DNA of 64,000 bases from Astragalus membranaceus (Eukaryota; Streptophyta; Magnoliopsida; Fabales; Fabaceae): assembly GCA_039519185.1 (NCBI GenBank), contig CM076848.1:125806371-125870370 (forward strand), in the 5' to 3' direction. Under the pieces are notes generated by a model. That model had not been told where the DNA came from and searched no databases. It saw only the letters and a list, made by a program, of their open reading frames with translations. The translations under genes were made by a program, and so were the position numbers. Positions 20,803 to 31,832 of the stretch are shown here, piece after piece; position 1 is the first letter of the stretch; every line of letters starts with the position of its first letter.

Positions 20803-22697
20803 TGATAAGTCTATTTTTAGAGTCTTTTTAATAGTTATTTTTCTTAAGTTTATTTGGTATTTTAATTATATTTTTGAGCTATTTTACTACAAATGTTTAC
20901 TTTTTATTTTCAGGTGTTATTTTGAAGCAAAAGAGAAAATATGAGGAAAAATGAAGAAACAAAGAAAATATTTGAGGAGGAACAATTTTTAAGACCGCTT
21001 GGCACTCAACAGGGCGCCAAGCAGCAAAACTGGCGCAGCACAGGGCGCCAAGCAGCAAAAACTGGCGCAGAGTCGCGCACGACCCTGGCACATAGGCGCA
21101 CGACCCTGGTGCAAAACTGGCGCAGAGCAGCCAAAATTGACTGGCCAGGGCGCACGACCCTGGCACATAGGCGCACGACCCATGCTTGCCAGCAATGCAG
21201 AACAGCTGTTGCCAGCACAAGGCGCACGACCCAGGCTCCATAGGCGCACGACCCTGGTGCAAAAACTGGCGCAGAGCAGCCAAAATTGACTGGCCAGGGC
21301 GCCCGACCCAGGCACATGGGCGCACGACCCTGGCGCCAGACAAGTCAATTTTGGCTACACCCACTTGCTGATGGCTTTCCTTGCCACTTGATTTGCCACT
21401 TTTTTTATGACCATTTTGCCCCTCCTCTCAAGTGCCTTAGACCTCATATTTTCCTATAAATAGAGGCTTGATCCTCACTTGTAACACACTTGAATTTAGT
21501 GAGAAAAATCCATGACAAGGTTTCCTTTAAGATTCATGACTTCACTTTACTTTCTCGCTTTTTACTTTCTCGCTCTTTACTTTCCGGCTTTTTAATTTCT
21601 TGCTCTTTTACTTTCTCGCTTTTTACTTTCTCGCTCTTTTATTTTCCAAGTCATTTACTTTCCTTGCTATTTACTTTCTTGCCCTCTTTTACTTTCTCGC
21701 TTTTTACTTTCTCGCTCTTTACTTTCTCGCTTTTTAATTTCTTGCTCTTTTACTTTCTCGCTTTTTACTTTCTCGCTCTTTACTTTCCTGCTTTTTAATT
21801 TCTTGCTCTTTTACTTTCTCGCTTTTTACTTTCTCGCTCTTTACTTTCTTGCTTTTTAATTTCTTGCTCTTTTACTTTCTCGCTTTTTACTTTCTCGCTC
21901 TTTACTTTCTTGCTTTTTACTTTCTCGTTTTTTTACTTTCTCGCTCTTTACTTTCTTGCCCTTTAAATTCTTGCTCTTTTACTTTCTTGTCATTTACAAT
22001 TACGCTATTTATAATTTTGTAACTAACCGCTTTCTTTTATTCCTCGCTATTTAACTTTATGTCTTTTCTTCTTCTTCTTCTTCTCTCATATTTAATATGA
22101 GTGAGTAGATACAAAGTCTTGGGTTATTGGGAGTAATCCAATGATAGGTCCCTAATAATTCCCAAGACTATTCTCCACTCCAAATTGTTTTATATTTCAA
22201 TCTAATTTTATTGTCCTTCAAATCTTATTTTAAACATCAAACGAAGAACCGAAAGGTGAAGTATTGATGTTGGAACTATGAAATTAGACAAGGGAATCAA
22301 AACATCAGAATAGTTTTGAAACTCTTGAGACATTATAAAGGTGTTATGCTTAATGGGTTTTGGTGACAATCAACCATGAGAATAGGCTTGATTGTTAGTT
22401 CAAAACACGCTCTTGTACTCTGAAAGGAGACATTAGTTATATTCGCTGCCTTGTCTTTGAAATATATTACTCTTATAAATTGTTGAATAGTCTAAAGAAA
22501 TTATTTTGGTTCCTCATTGTTGTGATAAAACTATAAACCTGAGATTGTTTTTATTTCTAAATTTTACATCTCCTAAAAACCATTTCTTTTCAGGTAATCA
22601 AACTCTGGAAAATTAAATTGGTAATCACCTAGGCTCTCCCTGTGGATCGATAACTCTTTTATTACGCGATACGACTCGTGCACTTGCGAGGCTATCA
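20803..22697 (+). repeat. Athila 3' LTR
   Basis: Same layout as the 5' LTR: GC-rich zone 21003-21340, TATAAATA at 21455-21462, pyrimidine array 21537-21985, end GGCTATCA. It has the empty site of the MITE and an extra segment of about 100 bp (22347-22448) missing from the 5' LTR. Confidence 0.95.
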
Positions 22698-22702
22698 CTT
22701 TC

Positions 22703-22929
22703 AAATTGTATTGAACCTTTTCTTTTTCATCTTTGGTCCAAAGAGATCTAGGTTTGTTCCCCATTACATCATTGACATGATGAGTGGGAACAAACGGATC
22801 ATTTATGACAGCATCCCAAATATCACAATCTACTCCCTCAATAAAAAATTTCATTCTTGCTTTCCAATAATCATACCCTTCACCATTGAAAGATTGGGGT
22901 CTGTTCAAGGAGTCATTGTTTGAAGTCAT
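22703..22929 (-). pseudogene. Copia gag, N-terminal part
   Basis: On the minus strand the frame starts at 22929 with 'MTSNNDSLNRPQSFNGEGYD' and continues 'YWKARMKFFIEGVDCDIWDA' and 'NDVMGNKPRSLWTKDEKEKV', the typical start of Ty1/copia gag. It runs without a stop to the Athila insertion site at 22702 and continues at 10153. It begins 39 bases after the primer binding site, as expected. Confidence 0.92.
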
Positions 22930-22967
22930 CTTGCCTCTTGAGACAGTTAGTCTTTACCAAGAGTCTA

Positions 22968-22979
22968 GCTCTGATACCA
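22968..22979 (-). promoter_or_regulatory. Copia primer binding site (initiator tRNA-Met)
   Basis: The minus strand reads TGGTATCAGAGC, two bases after the 5' LTR. It is complementary to the 3' end of initiator tRNA-Met, the usual copia primer. Confidence 0.93.
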
Positions 22980-22981
22980 CC

Positions 22982-24300
22982 TTTTGGCAAAGTGACTTCA
23001 AATACAAGAGGGGGGTGAATTGTAAACTTAAAAATAGCGATTAAAAAAAATGAGTCAAATAAAATAAAGTGCTTAGACAAGTTTGAATTGAATTGAGAAA
23101 CGATAAATAAATAAGTTGAAATGAATAATAACAAATAAAACTTGCAAAAGAAAATAAAAGATATAAAGGAAAAGGAAATAGACACGCGGAAATTTGCAAA
23201 GGAAAACAATGTCTAGTCCCAAGGAAAAATACCAAGGGCTTTTAATCTATCACTAGCTTTTAAAACAGGTTCAGCTAGAAATATTTACAACCGAAGAACA
23301 CCCCTTACCACAAAACTAGGACATCACCTCTGTATGTAGAAGAGCCTCAAAACCAAGAGATATCACCTCTCTTGAATAACTTGGGATCACACCCAAAAAA
23401 TAAGAAATAAAAAAGATAAAGATAATACACTCAATAGTGTAGATAAAGAACAAATTGACGCACAAGTTATACAACTCAAACAATGTGGATTATAAAGCTC
23501 TCAAATTAAAATATTAGCAAGTGAAAAATGAATGGGAGTGATGAGATGATAATTTTGATATAGTTTCAATGCAAAAACGAGTTGTTGAAAAAGAGCTACT
23601 ACAAGTCTCCTATTTATAAAGAAGATGAAATAAAGAAGACTAAATAAGAAACAATTCAAATAATTAAGTTCCAACGGTAATAATATAATACTCAATGAAT
23701 TGGATAACCATAAATGAAATGATTTCACATGGTATTGAAATTGTTCCGTTGGAAATGCCATCACCATGAAAAATATAATACCCATGTATTAAAGATTATG
23801 AAATGATTTAAAATCCTACCCAAAGAAGTGTCCGTTGGAAATTAATCATGGAATCCTTATAGTGAATGGTTTCAAATATTAAAAGAATGCATATGAAATC
23901 ACACCATAATTTACTATACAAAATATGAGAAAATGTTATGGCCATAAATGAGTTACGTAAAGCACAATTGAAAATGCTCAATTTATTCTGTTAATTTATA
24001 TAAACATAAAAAATAATCTTTTTCTTCATAATTGATTATTCTAATCAATTATTAAGTGTTTAACAATATTTTCATGCAAAACTTGTTTTATGAAAAATAA
24101 TGTAAGTGTGTGATTAATTTTATTTTAGAGAGTTTTATTTCCACTTACACAAATATACTAAGACATATAATACAAATAATAAAACGAACTCATGACTTGA
24201 AAGCTTGATCTTCTTTTCCGCTTTTTGCAACCTTGACCTTTTCGAATTTCTTTTTTCAATCATCAAAAAAACATTATTCCTGTCAAGGCATATATTCACA
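22982..24300 (-). repeat. Copia 5' LTR
   Basis: 1319 bp, homologous to 5079-8367 without the LINE insertions and with a single copy of the 118-bp unit. In minus sense it starts TGTGAATATATGCC at 24300. The terminal CA next to the PBS has decayed to AA. Confidence 0.92.
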
Positions 24301-24305
24301 TGCAC

Positions 24306-25540
24306 AACAGATTTTATCATTACTTCCTTGCAAGCTTGATTCACCAAAGAGCCCTTCCAACCCTCCATTCTAGAAACAACTCTTTCTTTGACCCAAGTTA
24401 ATCCTTGTACCTTTGCTCTGCACCAATCAGCAGGGATGCCTAAATACTTTCCCGGATTGCTCCAAATAGGAATAGATGTAATAGTACTTAGTATACTTCT
24501 TAGATCATCAGAAACTTTGGCACCACAAATAATACCAGATATAGCAGTATTTATCATTTGTCCATAAGCCTTAGTTAAAGTACTGAGAATAGAGATAGGC
24601 TGGTAGATATCTGCAGTAGTGTCTCTAAAGAAAATAATTGCATCATCTGAAAAGAATAGATGAGTAAGAGAAGAGGCGGGAGTTGCCAATTTGATACCCT
24701 TAAAAGAGTCATTCAAGTGCGCCTTCATACTGGATAAAACATCAAACACGAAAATGAATAGATAAGGGGAGTCAGGATCCCCTAGTCTCATCCCCCTATT
24801 AGGTATTAACTTCCTAGATGAGAAACCATTAACATGATAGGAATATGATACAGATGTAACCAGAGACATAATACTTTTAATCCAAGTGTTGTCAAAGCCA
24901 TAAGCTTCTAACACCTTCTTTAAAAAAATCTAGTTGACTCTATCATAAGCCTTGTTCATATCAAGCTTAATAGCAATCCCTTTCCCACCTTGATTACTCT
25001 TCTTTTTAAGGTAATGGAAAGCCTCATGAGCAACCACCAAATTATCTTGAATCAACCTCCCACCAATAAAGACACTTTGTCGGGGAGTGATGACATCTTT
25101 CATAATAGGCTTTAGTTTTCCCACTATTATTTTAGGGATAACTTTATACAAAAAATTACAACAACTAATAGGCCTAAGACTACCAATAGATTCAGGGTTT
25201 GGAATTTTGGGTATAAGAGCCACAAGGGTATGATTTAATTCCTCTCCCAAATAGCCAGTTTGAAAAAAGTTTCTAACAGCTGAGAACACATCAAATTTAA
25301 TAATAAGTTTTCTTGGAAAAACAAACCATTTAACCCATCAGGGCTAGGAGCCTTATAGGGACATAGTTCAAAAATAGATTTTTCAATGTCTAAATCAGAA
25401 ACTTCAAGAGTGAGTTTTTGATTCATTCCACGAGCTACACAAGATGGAACTACATTTAGACAATCATCAAAATTATTACCTATCTCAGGGGCATATATAT
25501 CTACAAAAAAGTTATGCATCGATAAAAATAGGCTCATACT
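24306..25540 (-). pseudogene. L1-type LINE ORF2, reverse transcriptase half
   Basis: Minus-strand frames give the RT of a plant L1 LINE. From 25564 down: 'LCPYKAPSPDGLNGLFFQEN' (frameshifted near 25300), 'LNHTLVALIPKIPNPESIGS' and 'LRPISCCNFLYKVIPKI', then 'GKGIAIKLDMNKAYDRVN', where a TAG replaces the expected Trp at about 24932. It continues with 'MRLGDPDSPYLFIFVFDVLS', the catalytic box FSDDA, and 'GKYLGIPADWCRAKVQGLTW'. It ends at 'MIKSVV', where the copia element is inserted, and resumes at 5073. The endonuclease region is absent, so the copy is 5'-truncated. The right limit is approximate. Confidence 0.92.
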
Positions 25541-26046
25541 TCTTACAACCCCCTCCCTACTCACTAGACACCCCTAACCACCTAATATCCCCAAATTACC
25601 CCTTCTTCATTAAACCCTTTTTCACACTCTCCCTCTCCCACACCCCCCATTCCAATCCCTAAACCAGCGAACCCCTCTCTCACAATCTCTCTCTCTCTCG
25701 CATTCCTCTCCTCTCCACCTCACTCTCACAAGGTGAATCTCCATCTTTGTCGCACCCTACTCCCTCACTCTCGCATTCACACCAAATAGGTTTGCTACTC
25801 TTCTCCCTCACTGTCGTTCCATTTTTTTCCTGGATCTCTGCACGGTTCGGTACTTTATTTCCGGAGCCGTGTTTTTTACATAGTCCGGATCTAAATTTCC
25901 GGACTGGTTCGTTCTCAAAGTAACGACCATGCGTTGTTGGTTTTTAAAAGGTAATTCCAGAAATAAAATTCTGAACCGGCTTCCATTCGCAAGACGATGA
26001 TGAAAGGGTGCGTCCTACGGCTTCCATTCGCAATCGGAATGCGCAG
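25541..26046 (+). other. Upstream region of the PMD gene remnant
   Basis: It is C/T-rich on the plus strand, with 'ctctctctctctctcgc' at about 25686-25702, resembling a plant promoter or 5' leader. No coding region is supported. Confidence 0.45.
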
Positions 26047-27798
26047 ATGCCGATGCGTGGATGTGGACGCGGGCGGGGCGGACGAACCGGGGTGTATGTT
26101 GAAGACCCACCATATGCTGATGCTGCTCTTCAGTATGATGATATTCAACATGAAGCTGCTGATTTTGTAGCTACTGACTTAGCTGGTCCAGATCCTGTTG
26201 ATGTTCATGTTGTTGCCCCAGTTGATGAGCCCTCTACATTCAGACCCTCCACATTAGCACCAGCCACATTCCCGTTCCCCGGTGGTCCAGATGACACATC
26301 GATATTGCCGACCTACGGCGCACACGTTGCCTGGAAGATATGGTAGGGGACGGTAAGTTTATTGTTATTTAAATTAAATATGCTTTTTCAATTGTTATGT
26401 TTCCTTAAATATTCTACTAATGGATACCATAACCACAAATGCAGAAACGTGAACCATTGAAGATTCATAACCACAGCCTTAGTGGGATGACCGTCGTACC
26501 AGATGTTGAGGGCTATATCAGAGCATCTGATCTTTATCCCCTTCGGGATTTAGGATTCACCAACATTAATATTGGGTTGCTGAATGCCTTTGTTGAGAGA
26601 TGGCAACCTGACACCTGTAGCTTCCACCTTCCGGTGGCTGAGATGACGATCACGCTGGATGACGTCTCCCAGGTTCTGCACATTCATGGGAATGTTCTAT
26701 GACATGCTTGAGTATACAAAGTTTGACGCTTAAGATCTGCTAATCAATTATTTGGGTGTTGACCCTGAGGATGCCCATGCACAAATTTCTGAGAAAGGGC
26801 TGTATGTTAATTTGAAGTGGTTGAGGACTACGGTGTACCCCACAGCCATTCATGAAAATCGTTTTGAGGACGCTGCTCGTGCTTATCTTCTACACCTGCT
26901 GGGGAGCACCTTGCTCACCGAGTCTGGGAATAAGGTGAAGGTGGGGTATCTTGGGATGCTCACTGACTTGGAGAAGATTAGTACCTACACTTGGGGGGGT
27001 ATGCGACACCTTTTCAGGTATGTTTTCTAAAATCACTTTACTTCTTAATTAGCTGCTTAATTTACTAACCCGTGTCCCATTTTTCATACAGGCCTGGATA
27101 TTTGAACATTTCCAGGGTCAGATATTTGGTACTAAGAGGATTGTCGCTGGTTTTGATGAAGAGAACCCATGTGCTAAGGAGTGGGACTGAAAAAAAAAAG
27201 TGATAGGTCTATTTCTCACTTTCGGGCAGCACTTGATAGTCCCCAGAGAGCCGCTATCCCTTTTTAAGGGTTTTTTACGTCATGATGGGTGCATCGTGCC
27301 ATACATGCCTGATCGTGTAGTCCGGTAGTTTGGCTACGTAAACGGGCGACTGTTACCCGTGGGGAGGCTGACATTATGTGGGCAAATTTCAACGAGCATC
27401 TTGTTCCCCGTGGTCAGTCTGTAATTGATGGCCTCCCAGACACTGTTGATGGCTACTTTTCCTGGTATATGACAGTCTACCACCCATACCTAAAGCCGGA
27501 AAATTACCCCATGCCGGATGCTGAAGATGCTAGACAGGTATGCCTTTTATTTTAGTCTTATTAATTTTATAGTATTAAAGTTGATATTATGTTAATTATT
27601 TTATTTTCTGTCGCACAGTTGATGCCAGAGATGATGGAGCTATTTGATGAGATGGAAGGGCAACTTGAGGGGAGGATTTCAAGGCAGACCCGGCCGTGGA
27701 CCATACAAGATAGGCTGAAGTCTATGGTGAGGCAATTCACGCGAGGAGTTAGGAAGTATGACTGTGTCTACCAGAGGAGAGGGCGGCAAACACAGTAG
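26047..27798 (+). pseudogene. Plant mobile domain (PMD, MAIN-like) gene, degenerate
   Basis: Four exon-like blocks encode a PMD/MAIN-type protein. Exon 1 (26047-26352) is Gly/Arg-rich and then 'FPFPGGPDDTSILPTYGAHV', with a TAG at 26344-26346 and donor GTAAGT. Exon 2 (26443-27017) has 'LYPLRDLGFTNINIGLLNAF' and 'VERWQPDTCSFHLPVAEMTI'; it is frameshifted near 26690 with a TAA near 26728, then continues 'EKGLYVNLKWLR' and 'ARAYLLHLLGSTLL'. Exon 3 (27092-27537) has 'AWIFEHFQGQIFGTKR' and 'YFSWYMTVYHPYLKPENYPM', with stops near 27187 and 27290. Exon 4 (27619-27798) is open and ends with TAG. Introns at 26353-26442, 27018-27091 and 27538-27618 keep GT and AG ends. PMD proteins occur both as host genes (meristem and silencing functions) and in transposons; no transposase or terminal repeats were seen here. 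The stops make it a pseudogene. Confidence 0.82.
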
Positions 27799-27820
27799 TT
27801 GTTTGTTTTTATATGACCAT

Positions 27821-28137
27821 TGTTGTACCCTAATTTTGTCCGACTAATTTGAAATAAACGATAACCATATGTTATTTTGTTTTCAGCTTTTACGCTTTAT
27901 TCTTTTGATTATTTATTAAAAGCCAAATATACTTATTTTGATTATTGTTATTGTTATTGTTATTATTATTATTATTTTAAAGAGAAAATACAAAGGCAGA
28001 AAAAACAAAATGAATAAAAATTTATCTGATTAATAAAGTCCAAAAATCTGTTACAAGAAGAAAAATTACTAAAAAAAAGTAATTCAAAATTAAAGAGTGG
28101 CATGCGTAGAGTGGGGTGCATGGTCTTGCTACAACAG
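27821..28137 (+). repeat. Ogre-type 5' LTR, first part
   Basis: It starts TGTTGTACCCTAATTTTGTCC and is homologous to 60955-61252. It ends at AACAG, where the chromovirus is inserted; the LTR continues at 36074. It holds an ATT-type trinucleotide run near 27955-27980. Confidence 0.9.
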
Positions 28138-30449
28138 TGTAACACCCTGATATTTCTACATAGAGAAAATACCAAGATATACTTTCATAGCATACATCAG
28201 AGTGTTATTCCTGTTTTATGGACACTGAACAATACTAAAGCTTTGACTAAACATGTCAAATCACCACTCGCATTTTAAAACTTCAAAAAAAAAAAGAAGT
28301 TCATAGATACTTAAGTTTCATAGTTATACTCCCTCATCTCAAACCTAAGGTTCAATATCTAAATACAGAAATAAAGCGGAAACCGATATACAACTTTAAG
28401 TACCAGTACAAGTCATATAATCGAAGTTCTCAAAATAAGAAACAACATAAGCAGCTAGCTAGTCTTCAACATCATCATGCGGAACATCGCCTAGCCATGT
28501 TTCACTGCTTTCGACTTTCCCTGTTTCTCTGAAAAACAACAACATTAAAGGGTGAGATAAACATTATCTCAGTGAGTCCTATCGAGACCCCTCACTAAAA
28601 CTACAGTTCATTATGCTTCATTTCAATCATAATCCGAGTCTGGATAACTACGTGCAATATATTTTCATTCGTAGCCCAAGTCTGGATAGCTACAACAACA
28701 TTAGTACTAACACAACACCGCAAGTCACCTTATTCGGTTTCTTTATCGACTTTTGGTGAACCCAATCCACTCTACTGGTGGGCAAACAATGAGGGGCCTA
28801 GGTTATGGGAATCATGACTTCCCTGCCCTAGTGTGTTATCTCGTAGAGGTCGTAACCTCGATTAACTATTTATAGAGCGGTTACCAAAACCGTAGCGGAA
28901 CACCAAGTTCGTTTTATTAAATTCACATGTAAGCGGTTACCAAAACCGTAGCGGAACACCAAGTCCGTTTTATTAACATATGTTATAAATTCTCACTCAC
29001 GAACCCTACTCGGTGTCGTCATTTATCACAATTCAAGGAGTTCATATAACACCATTCATACCAACGCATTCATGCGAGTTACGGTTTCTTTGTCAATACA
29101 TAGGGTTGGGGAAGGGATTAGAATAGGTTTGGAATCAATTAGGAAGGGTTTGGACACATTTAAAAATCCGGGGCAGAAGGATCAGCACGAGTCGTGCTAA
29201 AATCAACATGGGTCGGGCTAAAATCAACATGGGTCGTGCTAACTTTTCTGCACTTCTAAAAATCCTGTTTTCGTGTGAAACTCTCATTCCGATCGATTCC
29301 AAAACTTATTCCGAGCGATACCCGAATATCACAATACATCAATTCAGTCCAAATCAGCACAAAACCAGTACAAACCACAACCATGACAATCACAATCCAA
29401 TCACCATCAAGTTATAATTCACAAAACAAACCGTAAAACTTCAAACTTCGAAAACGGTTTTTAACACTAAAATTCGCGAGTTAAAAACAGAATCAAAACA
29501 CTTGACCAACATTTCGAAAACAATTCGCTAAGCGAGTATAGAACTCACCCAAAGTGATGAAAATCACTCAAACAACGAATCACCGGAATGCGACTATAAA
29601 GTATCCCCACGAACAATCCTTGCACGCGAACTTCTCCTCTCGAACTCAAACTCAAAACCGCTCCCCTACTAAGTACAGAATCTGACCCTCACTCTATTGC
29701 TTCAAAATCACATGTAGTGGGTTAAGGTGCTCTAGTTACTGATTATCCAGCTTCAACAATCACATGCAAAGTTCAAACCTCCATTTCCAACATTTGAGAT
29801 TGAAGGGATGATAATGGTGATTTGAGGAAAAAGGATGATGTTTATGGTGATTTGAGTGTCAGTGGGAAGAAGAGAACAATTGGAGTAGAATGGTATAAGA
29901 ATCTATGACATGCATCCAGAATTGTGGGAGTTCTCTCCCTTTCTTCTTCCTCTCTCCGTCACGCCTCACTCTCTCTTTCTCAAGCTCCTCTCTTCTCTCT
30001 TTTTCTGTTTCAGTTTCAAATGAGGTACTGTTGGTGTGTTTTGCTGACTTAGTGAGAAGGGGAAACATAACTCGGCTGAAGGAATTCATTTAAGTGGTGG
30101 AAAAGACCAAAACACCCTTGGTTCACTAATCCTCTCTTAAACTCTACTTAATTCATTTCTAATTGCATTTTCAACCAATCATTTATACAATAATTAAATA
30201 AAGTATATAGGTGTGTACGATGAGAGATGGGTCAGCTTTTACTCATTAATGGGTGAAAAGACGGAAATACCGCTATCCTAGTATCTTCACTTAAAATCCC
30301 AATTCGCTCCCCCAATCAATCAACAATTCAAGTACTAATATAATTTAGCACACAAGCAAACATACTTCACTTAATCAATTTTGCTAATAAATTAACTAGA
30401 CCTCTTGTTAATTTTATCAAACGAAATTAACTGAATTGGGGATGTTACA
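28138..30449 (-). repeat. Chromovirus 3' LTR
   Basis: 2312 bp. Relative to the other LTR it has a 56-bp tandem duplication (units from 28877 and 28933), three rather than two 21-bp 'GGGTCGTGCTAA' units (29181-29243) and about 60 extra bases at 29910-29970. A CT-rich tract lies at 29933-30015 (GA-rich in element sense). Confidence 0.93.
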
Positions 30450-30463
30450 ACCACCCCAACTTT
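30450..30463 (-). promoter_or_regulatory. Chromovirus polypurine tract
   Basis: The minus strand reads AAAGTTGGGGTGGT, immediately before the LTR start TGTAACATCC. Confidence 0.75.
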
Positions 30464-30499
30464 TAAAAATTGTGTCCTCAAAATTGAACAAAACATGCC

Positions 30500-30880
30500 T
30501 CAATCGAAAAGATGGGCATATTTCACTCGCATGTCCTCCTCTACTTCCCATGTTGCTTCGTCGGGCGAGGCGTCCCAAAGCACTTTGACAATAGGAATCG
30601 ATCTCTTCCGGAGCGCTTTCTCGCCATGTTCGATAATTCGGATTGCATTAGGCTGATAAGATAAATCCGGTCGGATATCAATCGCCTCATAACTCAACGG
30701 TTGACTCGGATCGGGAATGTACTTCCTTAACTGCGATACATGAAACACATCATATAATCTAGAAAATGTTGGAGGTAAGGCAATGCGGTATGCTACTGGC
30801 CCAACTCGCTCGATAATTTGGAAAGGTCCAACATACCAAGGACTGAGCTTCTTCGCTCGCCATATTCAATGCTCTCCAGA
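30500..30880 (-). pseudogene. Chromovirus integrase C-terminus with chromodomain
   Basis: From about 30860 down, one frame reads 'KLSPWYVGPFQIIERVGPV' and 'YRIALPPTFSRLYDVFHVSQ', the GPY/F module. 30500-30748 continues 'LRKYIPDPSQPLSYEAIDI' and ends with a chromodomain: 'LRKRSIPIVKVLWDASPDEA', 'TWEVEEDMRVKYAHLF'. In the family this targets integration to heterochromatin. It is joined out of frame to the integrase core (see 30880-31832) by a deletion. Confidence 0.9.
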
Positions 30881-31832
30881 ATCGTGATGTGAACTCGGGA
30901 TCACGATCACATATGATACTCGTAGGAATTCCATGTAACTTCACAATATTCTTGAAATACTCTTCTGCTAACTTAGCAATCCTGTGATTGGAACGCACCG
31001 GAATAAAATGGGCGGACTTGGTCAAGCGATCCACCACTACCCAAATGGAATCATTTCCGGCTTGGGACCGTGGTAACCCAATGACAAAGTCCATAGAAAT
31101 ACTTTCCCATTTCCATTCTAGCACATTCAAAGGTTGCAACTGACCGACAGGCTTTTGGTGCTCTATCTTAACCCTCTGACAGGTTAAGCATCGAGACACA
31201 AATTCTGCAATTTCCACTTTCATACCCGGCCACCAATACAACTGCTTCAATTCTCTATACATCTTGGTAGACCCTGAATGTATTGAGAACTGACTCTTAT
31301 GAGCTTCTTCTAAAACCTGCTTCTTAATACCTTCATCATTCGGGACACAGATTCTACCATTAAAGAAAATCACACCATCGCTATCTTCGGCGTAATTTGA
31401 CAACCTCTTCTGCGTTTGCAGCTCTAAATCAACTTCCTGGGCTGAGCGAATCAGATTTCTTAAGGGACTCAAAATCTGAATATGACTCAATACCAATCTG
31501 TTCCTTCTTGGCTTAACCTTCAAGTTAAGATCTCTAAATGATTCCAACAATGCCATCTCATGAATCATCAATTCTGCCGTGTGAACAGACTTCCTACTCA
31601 ATGCATCGGCTACAACATTAGCCTCTCCCGGATGGTACTTCAGCTCAAAATCATAATCTTTCAGAAACTCTGCCCATCTTCTCCGTCTGTTGTTCAGTTC
31701 CTTTTGGTCAAACAAATACTTAAGGCTCTTGTGATCACTAAAGACTTCGAAACGAGGCCCATACAGGTAATGTCTCCAAATCTTTAGGGCAAACACAATC
31801 GCCGCCAACTCTAAGTCATGAGTTGGGTAATT
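30880..31832 (-). pseudogene. Chromovirus RNase H and integrase N-terminal half
   Basis: 'NYPTHDLELAAIVFALKIWR', 'FEVFSDHKSLKYLFDQKELN' and 'GEANVVADALSRKS' are RNase H. The integrase HHCC domain follows ('HKSQFSIHSGSTKMYRELKQ', 'CLTCQRVKIEHQKP'), then the core with 'WESISMDFVIGLPRSQ' and 'IICDRDPEFTSRFWRALN'. The core is then cut: the segment with the catalytic Glu is deleted and the reading passes out of frame into the C-terminal module near 30870. Only two of the three catalytic acidic residues remain, so integrase is dead. Confidence 0.92.

Larger units (their letters stand above)
10159..22697 (+). mobile_element. Athila-lineage Ty3/gypsy retrotransposon, complete in structure
   Basis: It starts TGATAAGTC at 10159 and ends GAGGCTATCA at 22697. 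It is flanked by the duplication CTTTC (10154-10158 and 22698-22702) inside a copia gag gene. LTRs are at 10159-12189 and 20803-22697. The PBS at 12196-12212 matches the 3' end of tRNA-Asp, as in Athila. Gag, protease, RT, RNase H and integrase follow in Athila order, then a separate ORF of the ATHILA ORF-1 type. The LTRs look nearly identical apart from a MITE in the left one and a deletion of about 100 bp, so insertion is fairly recent. The gag-pol frame is broken at several places. Confidence 0.95.
5079..24300 (-). mobile_element. Gag-only Ty1/copia-type LTR retrotransposon (TR-GAG-like), nested host of Athila
   Basis: On the minus strand the element starts TGTGAATATATG at 24300 and ends ...GGTCAACA at 5079. 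It is flanked by a 5-bp duplication (TGCAC on the plus strand at 5074-5078 and 24301-24305). The flanks join within a LINE ORF2, confirming the insertion. It has two LTRs (5079-8367 and 22982-24300), a PBS complementary to initiator tRNA-Met (22968-22979), a polypurine tract (8368-8381) and a gag gene. With the Athila insertion (10159-22697) removed, about 2.1 kb of internal sequence remains. All recognisable coding in it is gag, with no protease, integrase or RT motif. This architecture matches what has been called TR-GAG. It would depend on an autonomous copia partner for movement. Confidence 0.88.

Noticed and set aside
24135..24300. C-terminal extension of the LINE RT ORF ('NICLDRNNVFLMIEKRNSK...')
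   Set aside because: This part of the frame reads into the copia LTR; the LINE ends at the GTGCA duplication.
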